A stretch of DNA of 34,198 nucleotides, from positions 1 through 34,198 of the forward strand of contig JABCPU010000626.1 of the NCBI GenBank assembly GCA_016800925.1, in the 5' to 3' direction. This document shows positions 23,280-34,198 of the stretch, one piece after another; within the stretch, counting starts at the first letter, position 1; each line of letters opens with the position of its first letter. This DNA is from Suillus spraguei. Taxonomy: Eukaryota > Basidiomycota > Agaricomycetes > Boletales > Suillaceae. The notes below the pieces were generated by a model. That model saw nothing but the letters and a program-made list of their open reading frames with translations. It did not search any database and had not been told where the DNA came from. Position numbers and translations under genes: made by a program.

Positions 23280-25367
23280 CTATCGAATTCAATGTCAGGT
23301 GTACATCTGAATCATGAAATGGTCACTTACTTTGTATGACTATCGATGGGCACAGCGAGAAAGACGATTGCAATCTTAAATAAGAGCTAGGTTTTTTATT
23401 AACGCCCTAAAGAAGCCAAATCAGAAGATAACCACCAATGCGGGTCTAATATCATGGCACGGGGTCATGATACTGCGCACCTTTCCCTTTCCTAACAATT
23501 ACTCGGTATCAGGCCCCGTGTCAAGCCATCGGATTGAAATAGAAAGAAAATCAGACCATTTCTTCTCCGCAGCGGTGCTATCCGTCTGCTAGATATATCA
23601 TAGCCTATAGAACCACGATAGTGAGCCTGGTCCCATGATCCAGGAATATGGTAATCAGGAGTTTCTCCCCGCTTTATCGTCACTAGTGAAGTCTCTTCTG
23701 ACTTGAGCATCCCACCCTTGAGCGGCGACGATCAGTTCCATTTTCGGTCTCGTCTTGCTATCATGATATGACTCATCTTGCGCGCGCGATCGAGGTCTTG
23801 TGATACCGACAGAAGCTAAGGAAGTGCAAGATTTGGATACAACCAAGTATTTTGAGTGCTGCCGAACAATATTTGGATCTGATAGGAGAGCATGAGTCAA
23901 CCTAGTTCTTATCTTTCCTTAGATATGGGCCACCGCATAAAGGTAACCCCTTCCGACAACATTAGCGTCCAAACAATACATGAGCCGTATCTAGATCCAG
24001 AAGGTGGACATACTTGGTCCTCTTACCATATTCCTTGATTATTTGGGGCGACATACGTGTCTCCTAGTCCTTGATCGCTATGTTTGGTAGTTGATCCTTC
24101 CGGAGCACAGTACCTTGCAGGGCCGTGGCCATGGGTCTCACTTCGGACATGCTTGGTCGCCGGAAATTCTGAAACATAATATAATCATAGTCTTCCACAA
24201 TCCTCTGCCATCTTAGGTGAACCTACCGTTCGTTCTGTTTCATCCAGGACCGTGGTGAGCTGTAAGATAATTCATCTTACTTGGCCGTTTCAGCAGTCTC
24301 CCACACCGGTAGATCAACCGTTTGAAGAACGTGGCTTCAGAATATTATACTAGGGGCATCAAGCACAAGCATTCCAAGACTTTTAATGCTGGCTGAACGG
24401 CCCGTTGAGTTGGTGAAGCGCCAGTGTGTATTTTCTCCGGCATGTCTTGGATAGATTAATGAAAGGTTAGTGAGGACAAATAAAGCGGCCACCTGAATAC
24501 TCGTTATCCTGTGGTGGACTACGATTGGCTCGCCGACGGTAGCATGCTCTAGTTTCGGGTAGCTGTGTCCTTCCTCAGCAAACAGACCATTTGCCGAAGA
24601 TAGCGGCACTGAGAGGGCATAAAATAGAATCCGAGAGATAGTAAGGATCTCATTAAGATGGTTCGTAGCATTATCAGTAATGCGAGCTACTACTACTGTC
24701 GTAGAGAATCAGGTGCGAATCATCGAGAATAACTGGATACTTACAGTGCGATGGTTAACTTCGTTGACTGTATCTGCTGCAGAAACAGAAGTCAAAGCTT
24801 GGCCAATGTGTATTCACAGTTGTCCATTGCACAAGTAGACACCACAAAGGAGAGATCATTTCCGCGAATCAAACCCAAGACTTGAACTGGGGACTTGCTC
24901 GAACCTGGTAAACTGATACGGAGATCAAACAATCTCATCACGGGTTAGGAAGACGACACCGTCCGAAGAATGAAAGGTGTGTAGACCATGTCTTTAGCGG
25001 TATCCCGATACTCCTGCCGAACTCGCTGGGCAACATTCCAACAGTCACTTTGCGACTTTGCGACGACCATTCAGGGCACTACTATGATGGAACTTCGGGG
25101 ACGGAGCACGAGTCATTCAAAGACTACTGGAGGCTTTGAGCGGTAGGCGGAATCCGATAGTCTAAGCCACTGTTCATATGAATAAAGAAAAAAGTGTAGC
25201 CTGGCAGGAGTGCTTCAAGTTGTATAGACTATGCGTGTGAATTTTCCCGTCACGTTGACAAAGTTATATTTCGTGCAAAGTCGTTACACCACTTCTGCCA
25301 AAGCGTCTCTCTATATTGTGGTCCGTGCATACCTATTTCGCAGGACTCCACGACTTGCTGGCACTAT
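23280..25367. other. Unassigned region with fragmentary minus-strand coding look
   Basis: Protein-like minus-strand stretches include VAQRVRQEYRDTAKDMVYTP (near 25.0 kb), QVLGLIRGNDLSFVVST (near 24.9 kb), LEHATVGEPIVVHHRITS (24337-24609 frame), RRPSMSEVRPMATALQG (near 24.15 kb) and LSDPNIVRQHSKYLVVS (near 23.85 kb). They do not join into one frame with convincing introns and I do not recognise the family. A decayed or badly sequenced gene is likely. Confidence 0.35.
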
Positions 25368-28300
25368 ATGGTTGACTCCACCAGCGATTCTGTAGGCCCC
25401 GTTTCTTCTCCTACCGTCTCCTCAGTCCTCGGCATAAAGGGGTCCCTTCGTTTTCGCCGGCATGGTGCAAGTCAGAAGGCACACGTCGTCCTACGACGCG
25501 TAGAACTTCCAGAAGAGTCCGGAAATGATATTGGTAAAAAGCCTGTAGCATATTTTAGCCTTTTCGCGCAGAAAAGAATCGAGGTCAAGCCCGGCAAGGA
25601 GATTTTACTAGCTGTAGCTTCCGAGGATGGATCTTTCACAGACCAGGCCGTCATTTTTGAAGGAGATCTTTTTGGTTCAGATACACAAACAGAGGCAGAA
25701 CAGGAAACACAAGATGATGTCGAACATGTTGAAGTTCCATTCGTCCCTCCAAAAATGAGGAGAACCTGGAACAAGGCATATGAACAGGTGAGCGTAATAC
25801 CAGGTGAGTGATACGTGCTTGACCGCGGGGGGTTCTTTTAAATGTGCTATTTACTATTTAGATAGCGCCCACCGCCCGGCACCTCCACCTGAGCGTGTAT
25901 CAGTGGGTATCCAGGCTCAGCCATCATGGGCAGTGAGTTCGGTCCAGGCAGTTCCAATAACATCTCCTGTTCAAATCGGACAACACACATCACTTCCCGA
26001 GGACAAAGAACATTTGAGCCTTGATACACGCCTGTCGGAAGTAGTGGGACTATATCCTGCTCCTCAAAAATTATCTTTATCTCCGACTCTTAATCCTACT
26101 GTGAGTGTGTTTTCACTTACTTACAAGCGTGATCCTGAGACACAGTAGATAATGGACGAAGATCATGAACGTAGCTTGTCACCAATGAGTTTGGGCTCTC
26201 CGTCTAGCACTCCTCCTCAATCTCCCATTGTCGAGCCCATGCCGAATATGTTTGGAGTTCAAAGCCCTGTAACAGAACCTCCAAGAAGCTCTCAAGACAG
26301 CGGTATGGACCTTTCAAGCGACTCACAAGATGAGAAACAGATTGAAGATGATCTTCGCCACCCAGGGGATACTAGCAGTTTACCCGCAGAACCTAGCACA
26401 CCCACTTCTGAGACTGCTGACATGGATCTTCAGTCCTCTCCTAGTTCTGCTTCTTCTTCCTCGTCTGATATACCTGGTCTTGTAACTGGTTCATCATGGC
26501 GCGCACCTGCGCCACCTCATCGACCCATGGAGCCTGGGCCAGAACAGGAACCAGGTTCACCCCCGAAGACGGTTATTCCCTCTCTTCCCTCTGTACAACC
26601 CTATGTACAACCCTCTATTTCTGAGCGAATACTTGCTTCTCCCAAAAAGTCTCCACCTTCTGTGGTGCTTCCTGCTGTCAATAGACTCGCGACTCTGCCT
26701 CCAAGACTGACAATAAGTGTCCCAAAGAAACCGGCGATCGTCAATCCATTCGTTTCTGGTGGATTTATGACAGAGTTTGTTGGCTCGCCCGCATCGCTCA
26801 CTGCTCAAAAATCGCTACCACCGAAATCTCGCACCGGCTCACCGAACATGTCGGAGGCACAGGCAAGTATTGCAGTTCTGATGATGGACCATTTGACTTA
26901 CATATGTCAATCACTCAGTCAACTCCTACGCCCATCTCAACGCCTGCGCCCCCACGTCCCAATCCTCCACTTCAAGCACCCACATTCGTTCCTGCTTCTT
27001 GCACTGTACCCACTTCCCTGTCCCCTTGCGCACCTTCATCTCGGTTCCCAACAAAACCTCCCTCCCCACCTCCAGCAGTGCCTGCGAGACCATCTACCCA
27101 AGAGCAACGTCTTACTGTAGCCACCTTACCTCCAGCCCCTCCATCTGTGCCTCAGCCGCCACGAACTCAAGCATACCCCAGTTCTCTTCCCCCTCGTCCG
27201 TCAGAAACTGTAATCGCTTACTCCAATAAGGCGCCTTACAAGCCTGGTTATTCACCTTTAACGTCAGCCAGCGATGCGAGAATATCCTACAATGCTACCG
27301 GAACAATATCTAATCCTTTGAATATTCGTCCTTCACGATTTGCTCCACTCAAAGCTACTCCAATCCAGTCTCAACCAGTGCCAAAGAAACCCTTGACAAT
27401 TGGTAATGGTTGGCCGCACACACGACAGGCTAACGGACATGGCTCTACGTCTATATCCCCCGTGACATCCAAGGCTTTACCACCACCTGCAGGTGCTCAT
27501 CGACTCCTCACGCCTGAGAGCACTCGCTCGTCAACAACACCCCCGGGTCTATCAAATTTTGTCGCATATACCTCCCCATCTCCTCCTGGTTTTTTGCATA
27601 GGACGCTAAGGGATAAGCCACCAACAGGCTCTCCATCCAGTTCCGGCGAACCCAACATTAAGCACGGCAAGAATTCGTCTCTGCTGGAACCTTCTTTTTA
27701 GCTCATGTCTTTTCAGAACACATGGACGTTCCATTGCCACCCACGCCTACGACAACTGTGCAGCAGAAAATCTCAATACAGTCGCCAAGACCTGTGTTAC
27801 CTGTTTCAGCGACGTCTCCCAATATTCTCCGATTTTCCAGTCACAATAGTGCAACACCGCCGTCCGACAGCAAAGGCAAGAAACGGGCGATGTCTACAGC
27901 GTCTGATGCGGAAAGCACGCGTCCGCGGAAGCGCACACATCCCTGGCCCACACAAGAGAGTATGTATTCCACACGGATCAAGAGTGATAGCGATGCTGGC
28001 GTTAGAGAGATTGTTTTCAGTTCAGACGGTGAACGAATGGCTGTCGTATGTTCGTCTCTGTCATTCCTTTTCATTCTTCTACTTTGTGTCAATCTCTTGA
28101 ATATAGGTCATGACCGAACTATCCGAATATGGAGTGTGTCAAATCGAGTCGAAACTGCCCGTCTTGCGCAAAATTCGCCGATATTATCTGTTGCTTGGAT
28201 GGCAGATGACAATGGTATCATCACGCTAGGACAAGATGGTATGATTAGCAAATGGACGCGAAATGCAAGTGTTGATGCGTCTTGATTGCGAGGTCGACTC

Positions 28301-29267
28301 TAGCTGACCATTTGAGCCAGAACCAGAATCATTGGCAATGGGCGAAGCTTCTCGACGCGGGGAAGGAGGAATCTATCAGCTTCACCTACAACAGGGATCG
28401 CCTTGCCGTTGCATTTCCTCGTTTCGGTGTGAGGGTGTGGCTGTGGATCAAAGGTCTGTGCTTCTCGGATTTCAGAAAGCATTATTAGATCTGTCACAGG
28501 CACATGGCAACCACAGCGGTCCATTCTTCGACAGAATGTGACTTGTATCAAGTTCGTCGAAGATGGTGAGGCATTACTTGGAGGCACTAGTGACGGCGTA
28601 TTGTAAGGGCATCTTAAAATATTGCACTAGTAACCTCGGATAACAGATTACAACAGATGGTATTGTCAAGTGCCAAATGGGACCCTCCGAGCCTACGCAT
28701 TTCTCAAAGCTAAAATGCATGGATCTATTTATAATTGCCTGATCTCACGACTGACATGATCTATGCGGCAGACGACACTTGGACGTCAGTCCGAACGGAA
28801 CTCAGGCACTTGTGTCTCAAGTGGGCGCTCGTGCTCATCTCGTAGGCATACAAGGGATGGATCGTAAAGGCAAAATCGAGCAGGTATATGCGATAAATGG
28901 AGACTCGACAAGTGATGCAAAACAATCCACCCCTGCGGTGTTTGTCAATGGCGGTCGTTCTGTAGTGTTCCATAGCAGAGATTCTTCCTGTTTGGTCTGG
29001 AACAAAACGAAAGGCGAGGTCTTGAGTGGTCTAGATCATGGAGACGGTGAGTCGGTTGTGATTTTTGCTCAAGTTCTCGCGCTGATTTCATGGCTTCTGA
29101 TGTAGATGAGCAGACCCAGGCCGTCGCAGTCAGTATACTTGGTCTCCTTTTGCGATCTGCGATATTAAACTGCGCCATAGGGCTTTGACCGTGCATCTCA
29201 TTCATACATCGTCACGGGAACTGCACAAGGCCTTTTGTCGTGGTGGAACTCCCCTCCCGATCAGTGA
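25368..29267 (+). CDS. WD40-repeat protein with long disordered Ser/Pro-rich N-terminal half
   Basis: Twelve exons join in phase to an intact 1,102-residue protein: 25368-25803, 25862-26100, 26149-26862, 26919-27666, 27717-28049, 28107-28264, 28321-28453, 28500-28602, 28657-28716, 28772-29046, 29106-29128 and 29181-29267. The first ~145 residues look globular (SLRFRRHGASQKAHVVLRRV, then acidic). The next ~550 are Ser/Pro/Thr-rich and probably disordered, with a basic patch (GKKRAM, RPRKR) that could be a nuclear signal. The C-terminal ~400 form WD40 blades: FSSDGERMAVVCHDRTIRIW, ISKWTRN, VRVWLWIKGTWQPQRS, LDVSPNGTQALVS and a final GTAQGLLSWW. Introns 3, 6 and 9 need GC donors (GCAAGT, GCAAGT, GCATGG); intron 4 could use GCAAGA or an in-phase GT donor 57 bases upstream (GTTCCG). 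Function unknown; a scaffold role is inference. Confidence 0.85.
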
Positions 29268-29547
29268 CTTTAGGTAAGAACTTGCAGTACTACTTTTAGT
29301 GCACTTGCTCATCAGGAACATTGTCTCCGTGTCAAGCAACCTTCTTGATTGATTGGGTGAGACATGCTAAATCCCCTCTGGAAGGATTCGATGTACCAGT
29401 ACTTTGCATGTACAATCTGCCTAAATTATGATATGAGCATTCTATAATTTCTGTATGGACAGTATGCAACTATATATTCGTTGTGGTGATTTTAGGATGA
29501 TTCATTCAGAACGGAGAAAATTAGCCAGTTTAACAGCATGGGCAAGG

Positions 29548-29877
29548 CTAGTGTTTGGCATTATTTGGCTGATTAGGGCCGGTTCGTCGGGACAAGCGCA
29601 CTGCAGTCGTAGTTGAACTCCCTCGTTGCTCGTCGTCGTCGCCAACATCGACACCGTACTTTCTCATTTCTTCCACCGACGTAAGTTCGACTGCTTCCTT
29701 CGCTTCCACCGCCATTCTTTGCTGCTTAACCGATTCAACTGACGTAGGTTCTGTTCGTAAATTAGAGTCAACCTTCTCTGTCGTGATTGGGTTAATAGCA
29801 TTTCCCCGCTTCAACTCTCCTCCTTGAATTTTTCGGAACAATTGGTAAGATTCCTGTTCATTTGCCCTGTTACCCAA
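29548..29877 (-). CDS. Hypothetical short protein, uncertain start
   Basis: An open frame of 109 codons, first ATG inside it at MAVEAKEAVELTSVEEM. The sequence is hydrophilic and Glu/Lys-rich and could be the last exon of a gene divergent from CDC42. An upstream ATG exon (MTTTHPGRVKTSAV) exists, but I found no in-phase splice joining it. Not recognised. Confidence 0.35.
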   Translation of the reverse strand: MGNRANEQESYQLFRKIQGGELKRGNAINPITTEKVDSNLRTEPTSVESVKQQRMAVEAKEAVELTSVEEMRKYGVDVGDDDEQRGSSTTTAVRLSRRTGPNQPNNAKH

Positions 29878-30038
29878 CAGCCGAGGTTTTCACCCTCCCC
29901 GGGTGCGTGGTTGTCATGCAGCCCCGTGCATGCTGCAGGCGTTCTAAAAGCGGCCCTTAAATGCGTGGTTGACGCGTGTGCTGACTGCTTTTTTCACCTT
30001 TGATAACCAAGTTTGTCACGTAGAACTATCTCAACGAC

Positions 30039-30841
30039 ATGCAGACTATCAAGGTTGTAGTGGTGGGTGACGGTGCTGTAGGCAAGGTGCGTGACGTGTT
30101 ATATCTGTATGCCCTGGACTTTGACCAGTGTGCTCGTCAGACTTGTTTGTTGATCTCATACACTACGAACAAATTTCCAAGCGACTATGTCCCGACTGTA
30201 AGTTCATTTTGCAGGACCGCCAAACACTATATGCTAAATAAACGCAGGTCTTCGATAACTATGCAGTTACTGTGATGATTGGTGAAGATCTTACACGCTA
30301 GGTCTTTTCGACACTGCCGGTTCGTGTCTTTTTGTAGTTTCCATTGTAGCTACTCTCCATACAATCGCTCACACATCACCTCCACATAAAAGGGCAAGAG
30401 GATTACGACCGTCTCCGGCCACTGTCATACCCCCAAACCGATGTCTTCCTTGTTTGCTTTAGTGTAACTTCCCCTCCATCCTTCGAGAACGTGAGGGAGA
30501 AATGGATCCCAGAGGTGCATCACCATTGTCCGGGTGTTCCATGTCTTATCGTCGGGACGCAAATCGATTTGCGGGACGACGCTCAGGTGATCGAGAAGCT
30601 CTCCAGGCAGAAGCAACGACCGGTGCCGACCGAGCACGGTGAGAGGCTTTCAAGAGAGCTCGGTGCTGTCAAGTACGTGGAGTGCTCAGCTCTGACGCAG
30701 AAAGGGTTGAAGAACGTCTTCGACGAGGTCCGTAAAATCTTTGATAAACCTCATTGAAGATTGGCTGATAATCCACAAGCTATTGTTGCTGCGTTGGAAC
30801 CACCCGTGGTTAAGAAGACACATAAATGCGTCGTCGTTTAA
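30039..30841 (+). CDS. CDC42: Rho-family GTPase Cdc42, two apparent one-base slips
   Basis: Master switch of cell polarity, cycling between GTP and GDP at the plasma membrane. Exons: 30039-30086, 30141-30197, 30248-30319, 30393-30727 and 30780-30841; expected length 191 residues. Motifs: GDGAVGKTCLL (P-loop, across intron 1), [19 protein letters not shown] (switch I), [15 protein letters not shown] (switch II), GTQIDLRDD (G4), [18 protein letters not shown] (G5), and a C-terminal [10 protein letters not shown] with basic residues and a CaaX-type Cys for prenylation. Near 30290 one C is missing (GATCTTACACG where GATCCTTACACG would encode DPYTLG). The exon 4/5 junction at 30727 is one base short of the invariant [12 protein letters not shown]. 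An alternative donor three bases on restores phase but inserts an extra residue. Both sites are homopolymers, so sequencing error is the likely cause. Confidence 0.92.
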
Positions 30842-31348
30842 TGAATGATCCATCACGACGGTACAGCTTGTTCTATCTTCTTATGACTCCTTTAGCCTTG
30901 TTCTGCCTCATATATCCTTCTCATCTTTTTTATGTCGTTTCTCTCGTTGCGCCAAGACATCATGATTTTCCCCAGTCCTGTAGCATCTGTTCTCTTCCGC
31001 ACGGGCTGAGTGGACCTTGAGGCTATGCTCATGCTCTTAGAGAAGCTGATCTCGTCTGTCTTTCTCACACCACAATTGATGAGTAATTCGTATTGTTGGA
31101 AACTGTTGGGTTTGATAGGAATTTAATACCCATGACGGGAACTTCTTATGTCTACTCATTCAGATTAGAGATGGTTTCGAAGTAGGGCAGAATTGTGTGT
31201 TGGCGAGCTCTCGAAGCACAGATCTGACTAGGATTTCAGACACTATTCCCATCACATACATAGGTCATTTCTTGATTACAGTAGCGACAGTTCAGGTGCC
31301 TTGTAAAGATATGTGAGAGCCTGAGAGGCATCCATATAGTGTGATAAC
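30842..31348. other. Convergent intergenic region CDC42/EMC4
   Basis: Contains the 3' ends of two convergent genes; nothing else recognised. A possible short extra 3' exon of EMC4 (donor GTGAGT just after the SRAM stop region) would end near 31236. Confidence 0.35.
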
Positions 31349-31947
31349 TCACATTGCTCGACTCTCGAATGCAAGCCAATCTCCTGTTCCAGTTGGTAGA
31401 AGACCCATAGAACGACACTTCCAGAGGCCAACTGCAAGTGTCAATAGGTTGCACGCGATATATGCTATCTTCTGGAGAGGAAGGACCTTTAGTGACTTGA
31501 CGCTTGCCGTTGTAGGCGCAAAGGGTGCGAATGCTGCATCGACAGTGAGAGTTGTGACAGATACATTCATCGAACAGCGTACCTGCATTCATACCAGCAA
31601 TATTTTAAAGGGCGAGAGGAGAAGCATGAACACGATACCCATGCTGAATATTTGTACGCCTCCCCCAGACATGTATAACATAAATGGCCTGCATAGGAAG
31701 GGACTTGGCTGGCGAAATAGCGAGATCCCCAGGCGCGTTTCTCTTTTAACGATGCATACGACGCCGACGACGCTGCTGTCGGAACTTTGGCTGGTGCTCT
31801 GGACTGTGGAGAGCATCAGCTTGGATGGTTACAAATGGGCATGGGACTGACTGTTGGAGCGAGACTTGAAAATCCTGGAGGAGGAGGAAGGTTCCTCCAT
31901 TTGCTATGGTCTATGGATGTATACTCTAGGTTGAAGTAGTTGACCAT
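31349..31947 (-). CDS. EMC4: ER membrane protein complex subunit 4, three apparent one-base slips
   Basis: Subunit of the EMC insertase, which inserts membrane proteins into the ER. Exons: 31947-31852 (MVNYFNLEYTSIDHSKWRNL, then PPPPGFSS), 31803-31583 and 31533-31349, about 166 residues. The middle exon encodes KRAW-DLAISPAKSLPMQ-FMLYMSGGGVQIFSM and a membrane helix to LLLSPFKILL. The last exon encodes AFAPFAPTTASVKSL, the second helix (KIAYIACNLLTLAVGL) and KCRSMGLLPTGTGDWLAF, a hallmark of EMC4. The frame must shift at the GGGG run (plus-strand CCCC 31727-31730), at GGCCATTTATG (about 31685) and at CTGGTATG (about 31595). Net changes restore phase exactly and protein similarity is unbroken, so base errors are favoured over decay. 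Confidence 0.88.
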
Positions 31948-32441
31948 CTTTGAAAGCACTGTCTAGGTGGGAGACAGAGAGTACGTCGGACGTCACACCC
32001 AACATCCAAATAGATTCCAATTAGGCAATTACATAATTTAAAGTACGGTGGGCGGCCTTAGAATGAACAGTCATCAAGGATGAAGCTTTGAAGTATTGTA
32101 ACTTATACGAGCTCCCGGATTTTATCGTGATCCATCCGAACGTTGAAGTGACTAGCTAATTATAATAACAGACTCTGCTTAGCTATATGTTAATGACTTC
32201 AAGCCTGATTCGAACGCCGATGCTACTCCGATGTTCAAATAGTATGTATGTCATTGTAGTGCGCTGCCAGTGGATTATCAACTTGAGACCTGAGTACTTG
32301 AGTAAACAATATTGGAGCTTCCGTCACCTGCAACACACCTTGATCAAAGCGAATGACTAAGTTGGCAAACAAATAACGACAAACAATCTAAATCTAGAGG
32401 AGCGTATACACTTCGTACCATGTATCCGCTTGATCTCTACA
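31948..32441. other. Divergent intergenic region
   Basis: Upstream regions of EMC4 (-) and of the lineage-specific gene (+). No repeat, RNA gene or clear promoter element recognised. Confidence 0.35.
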
Positions 32442-33220
32442 ATGGCTCACTTGACACGATTTGCCAAATCCCCGAGTCAATGGACTCACCGCGACCTCAC
32501 GTCATACAATATCAGCATGGTTACCCAGTCAAAAGAACAATTTTTCCATACAGCAGTCCTGGGGCAAACTGATAACCCCTTACTCAACGGTTTTATGTCC
32601 ACTTGGCTTCGACAAGATGCAGCAGATAACGAGGCTGCGAAATTACTGCAATACATGGAACTTGCGGAGAACGCGGGCGGCAACGAGATAGCAGTATACA
32701 ACTTTATTGCAAAGCTAATGCAGAAGCTTGAATATGATCACGGCAATAGGATCATTTTCTTCCGTCGTGACATCTTTTTTTGTGTTGGTGCATCAAATGC
32801 TCCAGCACAGGCCGGTGTCTGTATTATGGATGGTAATAATAAGATCGTCCTGCTGGTGCACGCCGATGAGTTGAAGGACCCAGAGCCTCAAGTCATTGCG
32901 GAGGCTATCGCTGCGGCATATGAGGCAAACAACCTATCTCCCGGGACCTTCGGGTCGTTCCATCACCATCGACGTCGACGCTCTACCATCACTGTTCCAG
33001 CTATCACTATGCATGGTACATATCCAATCTTCTACAAAGTCACTGTTACGGCTCAACTATCTGATGCTGTTCGTAATGGACTGTATCCCTCGGCAGAACA
33101 CGCGTTCTTCGATATGTTCCGGACCTTCCCCTACCCTACAACAAGGGGATGCACTTTCTCCAGAACAGAATCGAGATCTTGGCTTGCATGGAGGCATTGA
33201 AACAATTCTTGGAGAACTGA
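32442..33220 (+). CDS. Lineage-specific protein, possible PD-(D/E)XK nuclease-fold family, copy 2
   Basis: Paralog of the gene at 2209-2991, similar over its whole length: SQWTHRDLTSYNIS, GVCIMDGNNKIVLLV, DPEPQVIAEAIAAAYEANN, PAITMHGTYPIFYKV and a C-terminal helix EILACMEALKQFLEN before TGA 33218-33220. The ATG at 32442 (MAHLTRFAKS) matches the start of copy 1. The frame slips by one base near 33103-33106 (TTCTTCGA where TTCTTCCGA would continue to RYVPDLPLPY); the downstream frame then matches the paralog's C-terminus, giving about 259 residues. The region matching QQNK of copy 1 reads VHADELKD here, so the Lys of the proposed D..QxK core is shifted or lost. Biochemical role unknown. Confidence 0.7.
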
Positions 33221-34198
33221 AACAGGTGAGCTCTTGACTTCGTCTGTCGATATATTCGCCCAATGATGATTTTGGAAGTCCAGATACAGCAGGTATCAGA
33301 TACTAGGAATCCTAGTACTGTCAAATATTCAGAAAAGAGGGTCTGTACAGTTCAACACTGCATAGCTAGCATGATGTAAGCTGAGCGCTTACAAACATAC
33401 ACGCCACATCACGTCACCATCATATCACGTGAATTATCCCCGGGATCACTGCTTTGTACTCCGAACGGTTACGCCAGACTCGGGTCTCTACTATCATCTA
33501 CTCATCCATACAAAACTCTAGAAATATACAGTTTCGTCCTGTTATCTTGTCCGATTCGTTTCAGTGTTCCTCGCCATCTCCGTGGCTTGGTCACACATGA
33601 GATGTGGATGATGAACATAACATCCAACATTAATATTGACATTTAATTATAATTATTCACACCATATAGGTGCTGGCTGAGTCTCCTTAAACTCGTGACC
33701 TTATGGTGGACGATAGGTTACGGTTCGATTTGCCGATATGCCGCAACTTATTTTGAAGTCCGACCAATGTTTGTTCCGAACTGCACCTATTCACGCTATG
33801 GTCCTGTCACATGAATCCTGCGTGCCGTGCTCACCAAGGTAGATCCGCAGAGCATTACTATTACACAATATCACAACATTAGTGGCGATCTATCCTTCGG
33901 ATTCCTTCCCCGAGCTCACTGAGCAGCCCTTACCTCCAGGATATGCGACTCACTCAGGCTGCGCAGTGCTTATTCCCGCTATGACAGTAGTTGGTGTTGT
34001 GTTTCTCACTGCGTATGTTGATCTTAATCGTCGACTGTGCATTTAGTTGTTATCAAGTCATTGTACCCTTCACTGATATTCCTACTGTTATTTATGTCAA
34101 CGATGAGTCGAGATTTCTCCGTGCTATCGTCTTTTCTGCATGACTGCATTGTGCTGCGTTTTGTTTCTAATCATAATGGGGTCACCATGGAGTTGACA
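33221..34198. other. No gene recognised
   Basis: About 1 kb to the right edge without a supportable exon, repeat or RNA gene. Confidence 0.4.

Noticed and set aside
26101..28285. Three or four separate Pro-rich genes in the WD40 region
   Set aside because: All frames join in phase as exons of one gene, once GC donors are allowed.

Overview
This window looks like nuclear DNA of a filamentous basidiomycete (Agaricomycetes type). Genes are rich in introns of about 45-60 bases with GT(or GC)..AG ends and CTNAC-like branch points. Spliced by eye, they give recognisable fungal proteins: adenylate kinase, the OST subunit WBP1, a TVP38-type membrane protein, Cdc42, EMC4, a QDE-1/RDR-type RNA-dependent RNA polymerase, an A1 aspartic protease, a fungal TGVGKSS GTPase, and a lineage-specific family with a possible PD-(D/E)XK fold. 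All calls rest on reading translations; no database search was run.

Layout. 1-4.2 kb is repeat-rich: the end of one hAT-like element (1-420), a complete 1,014-bp hAT-like non-autonomous element (3225-4238) with an exact 8-bp target-site duplication and an internal minisatellite, and between them a minus-strand gene (2209-2991) of the lineage-specific family. 4.2-7.1 kb is mostly gene-poor. 7.2-9.7 kb is a plus-strand GTPase. 10.1-11.15 kb holds a small unknown minus-strand gene inside a block whose two halves recur, far apart, at 1.3 and 5.3 kb. 11.4-16.3 kb is a housekeeping cluster: ADK1(+), WBP1(-), TVP38(+). 17.2-23.3 kb is an RNA-dependent RNA polymerase gene (-) interrupted by about 2.2 kb of foreign sequence carrying an aspartic protease gene (-). 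23.4-25.3 kb is unassigned. 25.4-29.3 kb is a 12-exon WD40 gene (+). 30.0-30.8 kb is CDC42(+), 31.3-31.9 kb EMC4(-), and 32.4-33.2 kb a second member (+) of the family seen at 2.2 kb.

How it fits together. The core genes are unrelated housekeeping functions: nucleotide balance, N-glycosylation, Golgi and ER membrane biogenesis, cell polarity. Between them lie mobile-element debris, duplicated blocks and a broken RNA-silencing polymerase. Several well conserved frames carry single-base length differences, many at homopolymer runs, so part of the apparent breakage may be sequencing error. The protease insertion in the polymerase is far too large for that explanation.
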